Source: CAVQCJ01 sp963711005 (GTDB lineage: Bacteria > Actinomycetota > Actinomycetes > Prado026). From it: a stretch of 64,000 bases of DNA. Of the stretch, positions 25,748-34,133 are shown one piece after another (within the stretch, counting starts at the first letter, position 1; the number at the start of each line of letters is the position of its first letter). A model generated the notes under the pieces. It was not told where the DNA came from. It was given only the letters and a program-made list of their open reading frames with translations, and searched no databases. The position numbers and the translations under genes were made by a program. Location of the stretch: contig CAVQCJ010000004.1 of the NCBI GenBank assembly GCA_963711005.1, forward strand, positions 496,001-560,000, given 5' to 3'.

Positions 25748-25764
25748 TGGATATTGGATCCAAT
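25748..25764. promoter_or_regulatory. Candidate GntR operator upstream of gcdH
   Basis: TGGAT-ATTGG-ATCCA at 25748-25762 is a perfect 5-bp-arm inverted repeat with the same spacing as the site before the CoA-transferase; a 12-bp perfect palindrome ATTGGATCCAAT (25753-25764) overlaps it. It lies 32-46 bp before the gcdH start, about where its -10 region should be. Confidence 0.5.
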
Positions 25765-26148
25765 CTACCGGACGATGACGTACAGCTTGCGCACGGGCTC
25801 GAGGATGTCCCACCGGCCGGACCAGCCGCGGGGCAGCACGAGCACGTCGCCGGGGCCGAGCTCGGTCGAGCCCCCGCCGGCGTCGGTCAGCCGGGCGCGG
25901 CCGGCGAGGATCTGCACGGTCTCGGTGTCCGGGCGGTCGGTGATCGCCCAGCCGCCGGGCGTGCACGCCCACACGCCCACCTCCACCGGACCGTCGGCAG
26001 ATCCGAAGAACGTCAGCCCGGACATGCACGGGTCGCCGGAGTCGGCGCCGACCCGTGGCCCCCAGTCCTCCAGGTCCCCGGCGAGGACTTCCGCGGGGAT
26101 GCCGACCAGCAGCGGGTGGACGGGCCTACGCGACTCCGCGACGCTCAT
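25765..26148 (-). CDS. Cupin-domain protein (cupin_3/EutQ-like)
   Basis: This 127-residue protein is one small beta-barrel cupin: GGWAITDRPDTETVQILAGRA then ELGPGDVLVLPRGWSGRWDI, the pattern of the cupin_3 (DUF861) family. Members bind metals or small ligands; no activity can be assigned. The ATG at 26148 is supported by TAGGCT exactly 7 nt upstream. It precedes gcdH on the same strand and may be co-regulated through the operator between them, or simply adjacent. Confidence 0.8.
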   Translation of the reverse strand: MSVAESRRPVHPLLVGIPAEVLAGDLEDWGPRVGADSGDPCMSGLTFFGSADGPVEVGVWACTPGGWAITDRPDTETVQILAGRARLTDAGGGSTELGPGDVLVLPRGWSGRWDILEPVRKLYVIVR

Positions 26149-26155
26149 GACGGTC

Positions 26156-26161
26156 AGCCTA
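26156..26161 (-). promoter_or_regulatory. Leaderless-type -10 element of cupin gene
   Basis: On the minus strand TAGGCT ends 7 nt before the cupin ATG, with no ribosome site. On the plus strand TACGAT at 26181-26186 could serve the divergent glycosyltransferase, and AGCTCAGCAG is repeated at 26213 and 26227 in its leader. Confidence 0.45.
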
Positions 26162-26250
26162 GGGCTGCCCCCGGCGTCAGTACGATGCGTGGGCTCGCCG
26201 CCGGCCAGGCAGAGCTCAGCAGCCACAGCTCAGCAGAACGTGAGGTCCCC

Positions 26251-27588
26251 GTGCCCGACCGTCCGATGACGTTCCTGTTCATGCCCGAGTCCGCGTACGG
26301 GCCGACGAACAACTGCGTGGGGGTCGGCGAGATCCTGCTGCGGCGCGGCCACCGGGTCGTGTTCGCGGCGGAGGCGTCCTGGGACGGCAAGCTCGCCGCG
26401 CTCGGCTTCGAGGAGGACCTCGTCCACCTCTCGCCGCCGCCGGAGCCCGCGCCGGACGGCTCCGGCGACGCCGGCTCGGCCGCCGACCAGGACCCGGGCG
26501 CGTTCTGGAAGGAGTTCATCCGGGACACCGCGCCCGAGTTCCGCAAGCCGACGATCGAGCAGCTCGAGACGTTCATGGCCCCGACCTGGCAGGCGCTGAT
26601 CGACGGCGCCCGGTACTGCGAGCCGCAGCTGCGCGAGATCATCGGGCGCAACCGGCCCGACGTCATCGTCGAGGACAACGTGGTGGCGTTCCCGGCCCTC
26701 ACGACCGCCGGGGTCCCGTTCGTCCGGATGGTGTCGTGCAACCCGCTCGAGGTGCCGGGGGCGGACATCCCGCCCCCGTACTCCGGCCTGCCGTCGGCCG
26801 ACCGGTCCCAGTGGGCCGACTTCCGCAAGGAGTACGACCGGACGCACCGCACGCTGTGGGCGGAGTTCGACCAGTGGAGCGTCGAGCAGGGCGCCGCGCG
26901 GCTGCCCGACCTGGAGTTCGTGCCGACGTCCGAGCACGCCAACCTGTACGTCTACCCGGAGGTCGCCGACTACACCGACGCGCGCCCGCTCGGTCCCACC
27001 TGGCACCGGCTCGACTCGTCGGTGCGCACCACGGACCGGCCGGTCGAGCTGCCGTCATCGATCACCCAGCGCCCCGACGGCAGCGCGCTCGTGTACCTGT
27101 CCCTGGGGTCGCTCGGCTCGGCGGACGTCGACCTGATGCGCCGCCTGGTCTCCGTGCTGGCGGACACCCCGCACCGCTACATCGTCTCGAAGGGGCCGCA
27201 GGCCGCGGAGTACGACCTCGCGCCGAACATGTGGGGCGCCGAGTTCCTGCCGCAGACCACGCTGCTGCCGCTCGTCGACCTGGTCATCACGCACGGCGGC
27301 AACAACACCACCACCGAGGCGTTCCACCACGGCAAGCCGATGGTGGTCCTGCCGCTGTTCTGGGACCAGTACGACAACGCCCAGCGTGTCGACGAGACCG
27401 GCTTCGGCGTGCGGCTGAGAACGTACGCGTTCACCGACGCGGAGCTGACCGGCTCGGTCGACCGCCTGCTCGCGGACCAACGCCTTCGGGAGCGGATGGC
27501 GGCGAACGGCGCGACGATCCGCAGCCGCGACGGGCGCACCCGGGCTGCCGACATCCTCGAGCAGGTCGGTCGTTCGGCGCAGAGGTGA
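26251..27588 (+). CDS. GT1-family UDP-sugar-type glycosyltransferase (MGT-like)
   Basis: This 445-residue GT-B protein resembles macroside/UDP-glucosyltransferases of family GT1. The N-terminal acceptor domain begins MTFLFMPESAYGPTNNC; the C-terminal donor domain has LVYLSLGSLGS, FLPQTTLLPLVDLVITHGG and NTTTEAFHHGKPMVVLPLF, then DNAQRV, a usual donor-sugar signature. No signal peptide, so cytoplasmic. Acceptor is unknown; such enzymes glycosylate small molecules, including antibiotics. GTG 26251 is used; ATG 26266 is an alternative. Its stop overlaps the kinase gene start, so the three genes to 29949 form one coupled operon. Confidence 0.85.
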   Translation: MPDRPMTFLFMPESAYGPTNNCVGVGEILLRRGHRVVFAAEASWDGKLAALGFEEDLVHLSPPPEPAPDGSGDAGSAADQDPGAFWKEFIRDTAPEFRKPTIEQLETFMAPTWQALIDGARYCEPQLREIIGRNRPDVIVEDNVVAFPALTTAGVPFVRMVSCNPLEVPGADIPPPYSGLPSADRSQWADFRKEYDRTHRTLWAEFDQWSVEQGAARLPDLEFVPTSEHANLYVYPEVADYTDARPLGPTWHRLDSSVRTTDRPVELPSSITQRPDGSALVYLSLGSLGSADVDLMRRLVSVLADTPHRYIVSKGPQAAEYDLAPNMWGAEFLPQTTLLPLVDLVITHGGNNTTTEAFHHGKPMVVLPLFWDQYDNAQRVDETGFGVRLRTYAFTDAELTGSVDRLLADQRLRERMAANGATIRSRDGRTRAADILEQVGRSAQR

Positions 27589-28976
27589 CGGCCGTCCTCG
27601 CGCTCGCCACGGCCGTCGGGCGGGCCGCCCCGGCGCAGCTGCTGCCCGCCCGCAGGGCCGGCGAGGAGTCCCGGTTGGCGCTCCCGCTGCGACTGGTCGA
27701 CGCGCTCGAGCTGCCCTCCGATGACCCGGACGCTCCGGTCTGGGCGACCGTGGTCGCGGACTCGGCGGGGACGACGCTGTCGGTGCCGTTGGTCGGCGAC
27801 GCGGCGGCGGCGGGCGGCCTGCGGCGGGCGAGGCCGGGCGACGGCGCGGCCGAGGCGTTGCTCGCGCTGCTACGCGCGCCGGCGGCACCGGGACCGTTCG
27901 AGGTCGTCCCGCTGCACCCCGTCGTCGCGGTGGGGGAGTCGCCGGTCGACGTGGACCAGACGCACGACTCGGTGGTCGTCGGCCTCGGCACCGACGACGC
28001 GGTCGTCGTGAAGTGGTCGGTGCACGTGGAGCCGGTGCCGTCGCTGCCGCCGTCCGTCGCCGCGATGCGGCACCTGGACGCGGTCGGTTTCAGCTCGACC
28101 CCGACACCGGTCGGGTTCTTGCTGCACCGCTCGGAGCGCGGGCGGTTGCTCGTGGCCTCGGTCTCCCGCCACCTGCCGGGCGCGCTCGACGGCTGGGACT
28201 GGTCTGTCGATGACCTGACCGCGTTCCTGGCCGGGCGGCTCGACGCGGCCGCCGCGGTGGCGCCCGCAGCCGAGCTCGGCACCCTGGTCGCCGGGATGCA
28301 CGCGGCGTTCGCGACGGCGTGGGCCGGCTGCCCGATGCCGGTCACGCAGGCGACGCCCGTCGACGCGGCGCGCTGGCTGGACCGCGCGCTGCGCACCGTG
28401 GACGAGGCGCGGACCGTGACCGCAGCGGCGGCGGGGGACCGGTTCCGGCGTCGCGCCGACACCGCCCGGGCGGTCATCCGCCGCGGCCTCGCAGCGGCGG
28501 TCGGTACCCCGATGATCCGCGTCCACGGCGACCTGCACGTGGGGCAGGTCCTGCGCTGGCACGGCGGCTACGCCGTGTCCGACTTCGACGGGAACCCGGT
28601 GCTGCCGGCCGCCGAGCGGGACCTGCCACAGCCCGCGGCCCGCGACGTCGCGGGCATGCTCCGCGCGCTGGACCACGTCGGCCGGATCGTCGACCGGCGC
28701 ACCGACCGTGCGGCCGCCGCCCGGGTGCGGGACTGGACCAGGCAGGTCCGCGAGGCGTTCCTCGTGTCGTACCGCGCGGGTCTGGCCGCGGCCGCTGCGG
28801 ACGGTGCTGCCGACGCGGCGGGGTTGTTCGACGAGACGCTGCTGCCGGCCTTCGAGGTGGAGCAGGAGTGCCGCGAGCTCGTGTACGCGGCGCGGCACCT
28901 GCCGCGCTGGACGTACGTCCCCGACGCCGCGCTCGCGGACCTGCTCCCGGTTCCCGGGGAGGACGTCGATGGCTGA
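27585..28976 (+). CDS. APH/maltokinase-fold sugar kinase, glucosamine-kinase-like
   Basis: This 463-residue protein has a poorly conserved N-terminal cap (1-140, with VGLGTDDAVVVKWSV as the nucleotide-binding lobe) and an aminoglycoside-phosphotransferase C-lobe with the catalytic loop RVHGDLHVGQVL and metal site VSDFDGNP. It resembles maltokinases and, more closely in the DFDGNP form, the actinobacterial glucosamine kinases, but substrate assignment is inference. It starts at a GTG overlapping the glycosyltransferase stop and overlaps the SIS gene by 8 bp. A SIS partner is consistent with an amino-sugar phosphate as product. Confidence 0.72.
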   Translation: MTAVLALATAVGRAAPAQLLPARRAGEESRLALPLRLVDALELPSDDPDAPVWATVVADSAGTTLSVPLVGDAAAAGGLRRARPGDGAAEALLALLRAPAAPGPFEVVPLHPVVAVGESPVDVDQTHDSVVVGLGTDDAVVVKWSVHVEPVPSLPPSVAAMRHLDAVGFSSTPTPVGFLLHRSERGRLLVASVSRHLPGALDGWDWSVDDLTAFLAGRLDAAAAVAPAAELGTLVAGMHAAFATAWAGCPMPVTQATPVDAARWLDRALRTVDEARTVTAAAAGDRFRRRADTARAVIRRGLAAAVGTPMIRVHGDLHVGQVLRWHGGYAVSDFDGNPVLPAAERDLPQPAARDVAGMLRALDHVGRIVDRRTDRAAAARVRDWTRQVREAFLVSYRAGLAAAAADGAADAAGLFDETLLPAFEVEQECRELVYAARHLPRWTYVPDAALADLLPVPGEDVDG

Positions 28977-29949
28977 GATGAACCCGGCGGGCTTCCTCGG
29001 CGACGTCGAGGCGACCCCGGGCTCCCTGGTCCGACTCGCCGACGCCATCGACCGCGACCTGCTCGGGCTGGGCCGGCTGCGGCTCAGGGACGCCGACCGG
29101 GTCCTGCTGCTCGGGATGGGTTCGTCCGCGTACGCGGCCGGGGTGGTCGCCGCGCGGCTGCGCTCGTCGGGGGTGTCCGCCGTCGCCGAGCTCGCCTCGT
29201 CCGCGCTGCTGCCGCCGCCGACACCAGGGACGCTCGTCCTGGCCGTGTCGGCGAGCGGCGCCTCGGCGGAGACCCTGGCGGCCACGCGGCGGTACGCCGG
29301 CCGGTGCCGCGTCGTCGCGGTGACCGACATCCCGGGCGGCCCGGTCGGCGAGGCGGCCGATGCCGTGGTCGGGCTGTTGTCCGGACCCGAGCCGGGCGGC
29401 GTGTCCTGCCGCTCGTACCGGCACACCCTCGCCGTGCTGCTCGCAGTGGCCGAGCAGCTCGCGCCGGGGACGGCGCCCGGACTGCCCGCGCACTGCCGGC
29501 GGGCGGCCGAGTCGACGGCCGCGCTGCTCGACGCGCGCTCGCAGTGGCTGCCCGAGGTCGCGCGGCACCTGGACGGTCCGGTCGGTTCCTGGGTGGTCGG
29601 TCCAGCCGCCCGGCTGGCCTCCGCGCAGCAGTCCGCGCTCATGCTCCGCGAGGGGCCGCGGGTGCCGGCGCACGCCGCCGAGACCGGCGACTGGTCGCAC
29701 GTGGACGTGTACCTCACCAGGACCGTCGACTACCGGATGCTGCTGCTGCCGGGGTCAGCCTGGGACGACGAGCTGCTGCGTTGGACGACCGAGCGCGGGT
29801 CGACCGTGGTAAGCGTCGGCGGACCCGTCGCCGGCGGCCGCTACGACGTCGGGTACGACGGCCACGACGTGGCCGACGTGGCACTGCTGACCGAGACCAC
29901 CGTGGCCGAGCTGGTCGCTCACCAGTGGTGGGCGGCGCAGCGGTCGTAG
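28969..29949 (+). CDS. SIS-domain sugar isomerase / GlmS-like isomerase domain
   Basis: This 326-residue protein consists of two SIS domains and resembles the isomerase half of GlmS without the glutamine amidotransferase domain. Visible motifs are LLGMGSSAYAAGVVAARL near residue 47, SASGASAETLAATRRY near 95 and SAQQSALMLREGPRVPAHAAE. Free-standing proteins of this kind act as glucosamine-6-phosphate deaminases or related ketosamine enzymes. It follows the predicted sugar kinase with an 8-bp overlap, so kinase then isomerase/deaminase is a sensible order of action. Confidence 0.78.
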   Translation: MAEMNPAGFLGDVEATPGSLVRLADAIDRDLLGLGRLRLRDADRVLLLGMGSSAYAAGVVAARLRSSGVSAVAELASSALLPPPTPGTLVLAVSASGASAETLAATRRYAGRCRVVAVTDIPGGPVGEAADAVVGLLSGPEPGGVSCRSYRHTLAVLLAVAEQLAPGTAPGLPAHCRRAAESTAALLDARSQWLPEVARHLDGPVGSWVVGPAARLASAQQSALMLREGPRVPAHAAETGDWSHVDVYLTRTVDYRMLLLPGSAWDDELLRWTTERGSTVVSVGGPVAGGRYDVGYDGHDVADVALLTETTVAELVAHQWWAAQRS

Positions 29950-29955
29950 CCGGGG

Positions 29956-30156
29956 CTAGCCGCCGCTCTTGCGGCGGAACTCGCGCTGCCGCTTGCTGTT
30001 CGCGGTCCGGGTGGACGCTTTGGCGGCGGGGTCGCCAGGACCGTCCGACGCGCCGGTCTGGTGCTTGCCCGCCTTGCGGTCGAGGGCGGCGCGGAACCGG
30101 GCGTGCAGCTCGTCCGGAGTCGGCTCGGACCCCTTGCTGTCGGAGGGCATGTCCAC
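29956..30156 (-). CDS. DUF5302 small protein
   Basis: This 66-residue charged protein ends in QREFRRKSGG and has ELHARFRAALDRKAGKH near residue 16, the two features of the actinobacterial DUF5302 family. Function is unknown. It is basic at the end, with no membrane segment. It converges with the SIS gene (6-bp gap) and lies just downstream of the FAD oxidase on the same strand. Confidence 0.72.
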   Translation of the reverse strand: MDMPSDSKGSEPTPDELHARFRAALDRKAGKHQTGASDGPGDPAAKASTRTANSKRQREFRRKSGG

Positions 30157-30171
30157 ATTCTGCCCCGCCGT

Positions 30172-31584
30172 TCAGTGTCCCGTGAAGCGTCCGAACACTG
30201 CGGCGCGTCGCGACTGGCGTCCGCTGCGCACCTCGGCCTGGTCGGCGCTGCTCATCACCCGCAGGCCGGTGTTCACACCGAGGAACCGCAGCGGCTCCGG
30301 TTCCCACCGGGGGGACCGGTGCCCGACCCAGGGGAGCGACAGGAGCTCGGAGTCGCGGCGGTCCAGGACGAGGTCGGCCAGCGTGCGGCCGGCCAGGTTC
30401 GTCGTGCCCACACCGTCGCCGACGTAGCCACCGGCCCACCCGACGCCGGTGCCGCGGTCCAGACCGACCGACGCGTACCAGTCCCGGGGCACACCGAGGG
30501 GACCGCCCCACGTGTGGGTAACGGCGAAGTCGGCGACGGCCGGGAACAGCTCGATCAGCACCCGGCGCAGCTCGGCGAACACCTGTGGCTCCCGGTCGAA
30601 CTCGGGCCGGATCACCGAACCGAAGTGGTAGGGCGCGCCCCGGCCGCCGAACGCGAACCGGTCGTCCGCGGTCCGCTGGCCGTAGATGATCAGGTGCCGG
30701 TGGTCGTTGAACGTCTCGCGCCGCGACAGACCGATCTGCTCCCACACCGAGGTCGGCAGCGGCTCGGTCGCCAGCATCAGCGAGTAGACCGGCGCGAGAT
30801 CCCGCCGGTACCCGGGCAGCGACGGGGTGTAGCCCTCCGTCGCCCTGATCACGTGCTCCGCGCGCACCGAGCCGTACGGGGTGCGCACGACGCCGGGCTC
30901 CAGTGCCGTCGCCGGGGTGCCCTCGACGATGCGCACGCCGAGCCGCTCGACCACCTGGGCCAGCCCGCGGGCCAGCCGGGCCGGGTGGATCGCCGCGGTG
31001 TGCGGGGTGAACGTTCCGCCGAGCAGGTCGCTGGCGCCGACCCGCTCGCGCATCTCCTCGGCCGACAACCAGCTGTAGTCCTCGGCTCCGAATCCCCAGG
31101 CCCGGGCCTCGTCGATCTCGGCGCGGGCCCGTTCGGCCTGCGTCCGGCTCCGGGCCATCCCGACCGTGCCGCCCTTGGCCCAGTGCACGTCCAGGTCCTC
31201 GGCCACGACGACCCGGCCGACCTCGTCGACGGTGTCGAACATGGCCCGCTGCATGCGGATCGCGTCCTCGCGGGTGGACCCGCGTGCGATCTTCGCCCAG
31301 GACGCCGGGAACAGGCCCGAGCACCAGCCGCCGTTGCGGCCCGAGGCACCGAAGCCGGCCGTCTCGCGCTCGACCACCACCACCCGCAGCGAGGGGTCGG
31401 CCTTGACGAGGTAGTACGCCGTCCACAGCCCGGTGTACCCGGCCCCGACGATGGCCACGTCGGCGTCGGTGTCGCCGTCCAGCGCCGAGCGGCGCTCGCC
31501 GGTCATCGGACCCGGGAGCGTGTCCCACCACAGCGAGAGCCGACGGTAGCCGGAAAGGTCTCGGTCGGTGCCGGACGTCGTCAC
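30172..31584 (-). CDS. FAD-dependent amine oxidoreductase (DAO family), first copy
   Basis: This 470-residue flavoprotein has the dinucleotide fold ADVAIVGAGYTGLWTAYYL near residue 36 and the FAD motif GFGASGRNGGW typical of the DAO/PuuB group, which includes gamma-glutamylputrescine oxidase. HTWGGPLGV and GYVGDGVGTTNLAGR line the C-terminal FAD site. By context it should oxidise an amine in polyamine breakdown; no gamma-glutamylputrescine synthetase is in the window, so the exact substrate is open. GTG 31584 has GGAGGAG upstream and overlaps the PNPOx gene stop by 4 bp. Paralogue at 46686. Confidence 0.82.
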   Translation of the reverse strand: MTTSGTDRDLSGYRRLSLWWDTLPGPMTGERRSALDGDTDADVAIVGAGYTGLWTAYYLVKADPSLRVVVVERETAGFGASGRNGGWCSGLFPASWAKIARGSTREDAIRMQRAMFDTVDEVGRVVVAEDLDVHWAKGGTVGMARSRTQAERARAEIDEARAWGFGAEDYSWLSAEEMRERVGASDLLGGTFTPHTAAIHPARLARGLAQVVERLGVRIVEGTPATALEPGVVRTPYGSVRAEHVIRATEGYTPSLPGYRRDLAPVYSLMLATEPLPTSVWEQIGLSRRETFNDHRHLIIYGQRTADDRFAFGGRGAPYHFGSVIRPEFDREPQVFAELRRVLIELFPAVADFAVTHTWGGPLGVPRDWYASVGLDRGTGVGWAGGYVGDGVGTTNLAGRTLADLVLDRRDSELLSLPWVGHRSPRWEPEPLRFLGVNTGLRVMSSADQAEVRSGRQSRRAAVFGRFTGH

Positions 31585-32258
31585 GAGCTCCTCCGGGTCC
31601 AGCCGCGGATGTAGTCGGGGGCTGGCAGCGGGTAGGCGAGGTCGGGTGCGTCCACCGGCTCGCCGAACGTCTCGCGCAGCGGCACGGTGCCGGCCCACAC
31701 CGGCAGCGCGACGTCCTCGGCCGGGTCGTCCGGGGGGCCGTCGCTGATCTTCACCGATGCCTCGTCCAGGCTGATCGCGAGGACGAGCGTGGCGGCCAGC
31801 TCCTTCTTGGTGGGCTGCCTCGCCTCGGCCCACCGCCCGGGCAGCAGGTGGTGCGTGACGAGCTCGAGCGCGGCCAGCTTGGCCGCACCCCGTACCGGCG
31901 TGCAGGAACCCAGCACCATGGCCGAGCGGTAGTGCATGGACGACTCGAACACCGACCTGGCCAGCACCATCCCGTCCAGCAGGGTGACCGTCAGGCAGGT
32001 CGGCCCGCCGCGGGCCAGGGACCGGAACAGCCGCGAGCCGGTCGACCCGTGGAACAGCACCCGCTCCCCGTCGCGCGCGTAAGCGACGGGGACGACGAAC
32101 GGCTGGCCGTCGGGACCGACCACCGCGACGTGCGCCACCAGGCCCGCGTCCAGGACTGCGTGCAGGGCCGCCCGGTCGCGGACGGCCTTGTCCGGCAGCC
32201 TGCGCAGCCGGGTGCGTGCGGTCGAGCCTGGCCGGTCCGGGGTCAGAGGATCGACCAT
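31581..32258 (-). CDS. Pyridoxamine 5'-phosphate oxidase-family (FMN split-barrel) protein
   Basis: This 225-residue protein has the split-barrel flavin fold: LVAHVAVVGPDGQPFVVPVAY, RVLFHGSTGSRLFRSL and TCLTVTLLDGMVLARS, as in the Pyridox_ox_2/nitroreductase-like group. It is not PdxH itself. It overlaps the aminotransferase by 16 bp upstream and the FAD oxidase by 4 bp downstream, so it belongs to this polyamine operon. A link to PLP or to flavin-dependent amine chemistry is possible but unproven. Confidence 0.8.
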   Translation of the reverse strand: MVDPLTPDRPGSTARTRLRRLPDKAVRDRAALHAVLDAGLVAHVAVVGPDGQPFVVPVAYARDGERVLFHGSTGSRLFRSLARGGPTCLTVTLLDGMVLARSVFESSMHYRSAMVLGSCTPVRGAAKLAALELVTHHLLPGRWAEARQPTKKELAATLVLAISLDEASVKISDGPPDDPAEDVALPVWAGTVPLRETFGEPVDAPDLAYPLPAPDYIRGWTRRSS

Positions 32259-33640
32259 GCCTCGGTCAGCACCGAGCGCAGCGTCTGCTCGATGAAGTCG
32301 AACTCCGGCTGCCCGATGATCAGCGGCGGGGCCAGCTGGATGACCGGGTCGCCGCGGTCGTCGGCGCGGCAGTACAGCCCGGCGTCGAAGAGCGCCTTGC
32401 TCAGGAACCCGCGCAGCAGCCGCTCGGCCTCGTCGTCGTCGAAGGTCTCCTTGGTGACCTTGTCCTTGACGAGCTCGATCCCGTAGAAGTACCCGTCGCC
32501 CCGGACGTCGCCGACGATCGGCAGGTCGTGCAGCTTCTCCAGGGTGGCGCGGAACGCCCCCTCGTTCGCGCGCACGTGCGCGTTGATGCCCTCGCGCTCG
32601 AACACGTCGAAGTTGGCCAGCCCCACGGCACAAGAGACCGGGTGGCCGCCGAAGGTGTAGCCGTGCGCGAAGTAGTCCATCCCGTGCCGGAACGGCTCGA
32701 AGACCCGCTCGCCGACGATCATCGCGCCGAGCGGGGAGTACCCCGAGGTCATGCCCTTGGCGCAGGTGATGATGTCCGGCGTCACGCCGTAGCGGGACAT
32801 CGCGAACATCTCGCCGATGCGGCCGAACGCGCAGATGGTCTCGTCCGCTACGAACAGCACGTCGTGCCGGTCGCAGATCTCGCGGACGCGCTGCAGGTAG
32901 CCCGGCGGCGGCGGGAAGCAGCCGCCGGAGTTCTGCACCGGCTCGAGGAACACGGCCGCGACCGTGTCCGGACCCTCGAACTCGATGGCCTCCTCGATCC
33001 GGTCGGCGGCCCAGCGGCCGAACGCCTCCAGGTCGTCGGCGTGCTGCGGCGCGCGGTAGAAGTTCGTGTTGGGCACCTTGTGCGCGCCCGGCACCAGCGG
33101 CTCGAAGTACTTCTTCGCGTCCGGGATGCCGGTGATCGACAACGCGCCCTGCGGCGTGCCGTGGTAGGCGACGGCGCGGCTGATCACCTTGTGCTTGAGC
33201 GGCTTGCCGACCAGCTTGAAGTACTGCTTGGCGACCTTCCACGCCGACTCGACCGCCTCGCCGCCGCCGGTGGTGAAGAACACCCGGTCCAGCTCGCCGG
33301 GGGCGTACGCGACGAGGCGCTCGGCCAGCTCGATGGCCTTGGGGTGGGCGTAGGACCACAGCGGGAAGTACGCGAGCTCGGACGCCTGCTTGGCCGCGGC
33401 CTCGGCCAGCTCGGTGCGGCCGTGCCCGAGCTGCACCGTGAACAGGCCGGCCAGCCCGTCCAGGTACCGCTTGCCCTGGTCGTCGTAGATGTACGCGCCG
33501 TCGCCGCGGACGATCACCGGGACGTGCCCGCGGCCCTCCTCGTAGCCGGAGTGCCGGGTGAAGTGCATCCACAGCCGGTCGGCTGCGGTGCGGGCGAGGC
33601 TGTCGTCGCCCGGCTCGTCGATGTACTGCGGTGTCGTCAT
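32243..33640 (-). CDS. Class III aminotransferase, putrescine/polyamine type
   Basis: This 465-residue PLP enzyme is of the omega-aminotransferase group. Motifs: FTTGGGEAVESAWKVAKQY (phosphate site), VAYHGTPQGALSITG, FVADETICAFGR, and the PLP lysine Lys295 in CAKGMTSGYSPLG. It resembles SpuC-type putrescine/diamine-pyruvate aminotransferases, which convert putrescine to 4-aminobutanal. Context supports this: a divergent aminobutyraldehyde-type dehydrogenase, a polyamine ABC transporter and agmatinase. It is 13 bp after the Lrp gene in the same operon. Cadaverine could be a co-substrate. Confidence 0.85.
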   Translation of the reverse strand: MTTPQYIDEPGDDSLARTAADRLWMHFTRHSGYEEGRGHVPVIVRGDGAYIYDDQGKRYLDGLAGLFTVQLGHGRTELAEAAAKQASELAYFPLWSYAHPKAIELAERLVAYAPGELDRVFFTTGGGEAVESAWKVAKQYFKLVGKPLKHKVISRAVAYHGTPQGALSITGIPDAKKYFEPLVPGAHKVPNTNFYRAPQHADDLEAFGRWAADRIEEAIEFEGPDTVAAVFLEPVQNSGGCFPPPPGYLQRVREICDRHDVLFVADETICAFGRIGEMFAMSRYGVTPDIITCAKGMTSGYSPLGAMIVGERVFEPFRHGMDYFAHGYTFGGHPVSCAVGLANFDVFEREGINAHVRANEGAFRATLEKLHDLPIVGDVRGDGYFYGIELVKDKVTKETFDDDEAERLLRGFLSKALFDAGLYCRADDRGDPVIQLAPPLIIGQPEFDFIEQTLRSVLTEAWSIL

Positions 33641-33653
33641 CGCACGTCCTCGG

Positions 33654-34133
33654 TCATCGGGTTCCCCAGGTGTAGATCTGCTTGCGTAGGCGCAGGTAGA
33701 CGAACGTCTCCGTGTGCACGATCCCGGGGATGGCGCGGATCCTCTTGTTGATCACGTCGAGCAGGTGCTCGTCGTCCTCGCAGACCACCTCGGCCAGCAG
33801 GTCGTACTGACCGGCCGTGATCACGAGGTAGTCGATCTCGGGCATCGACTCGAGCTTGTCGGCGACCAGCTCCATGTCGCCCTCGCAGCGGATGCCGATC
33901 ATGGCCGCACGCGGGAAACCGACGGTCATCGGGTCGGTGACGGCGACGATCTGGATCACGCCGCCGTCGACCAGCCGCTGCACCCGCTGCCGCACCGCCG
34001 CCTCGGACAGACCCACGGCCTTGCCGATCGTGGCGTAGGCGCGGCGCCCGTCCTGCTGGAGCTGTTCGATGATGGCCTTGGACACGTCGTCGAGGGGGAA
34101 AGCTCCCCCGTTCGTCCGCTCGCGTCCGGCCAT
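33654..34133 (-). CDS. Lrp/AsnC-family regulator
   Basis: This 159-residue regulator has an N-terminal HTH (DVSKAIIEQLQQDGRRAYATIG then LSEAAVRQRVQRLVDGGVI) and a C-terminal RAM effector domain (DYLVITAGQYDLLAEVVCED). Lrp/AsnC proteins form octamers that sense amino acids or related amines. It is first in the aminotransferase-PNPOx-oxidase operon and divergent from the aldehyde dehydrogenase gene, so it probably controls both directions. AGGA precedes the ATG. Confidence 0.9.
   Translation of the reverse strand: MAGRERTNGGAFPLDDVSKAIIEQLQQDGRRAYATIGKAVGLSEAAVRQRVQRLVDGGVIQIVAVTDPMTVGFPRAAMIGIRCEGDMELVADKLESMPEIDYLVITAGQYDLLAEVVCEDDEHLLDVINKRIRAIPGIVHTETFVYLRLRKQIYTWGTR

Noticed and set aside
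28969..29949. SIS protein as complete GlmS glucosamine-6-phosphate synthase
   Set aside because: No N-terminal glutamine amidotransferase domain is present; only the isomerase-type half is encoded.
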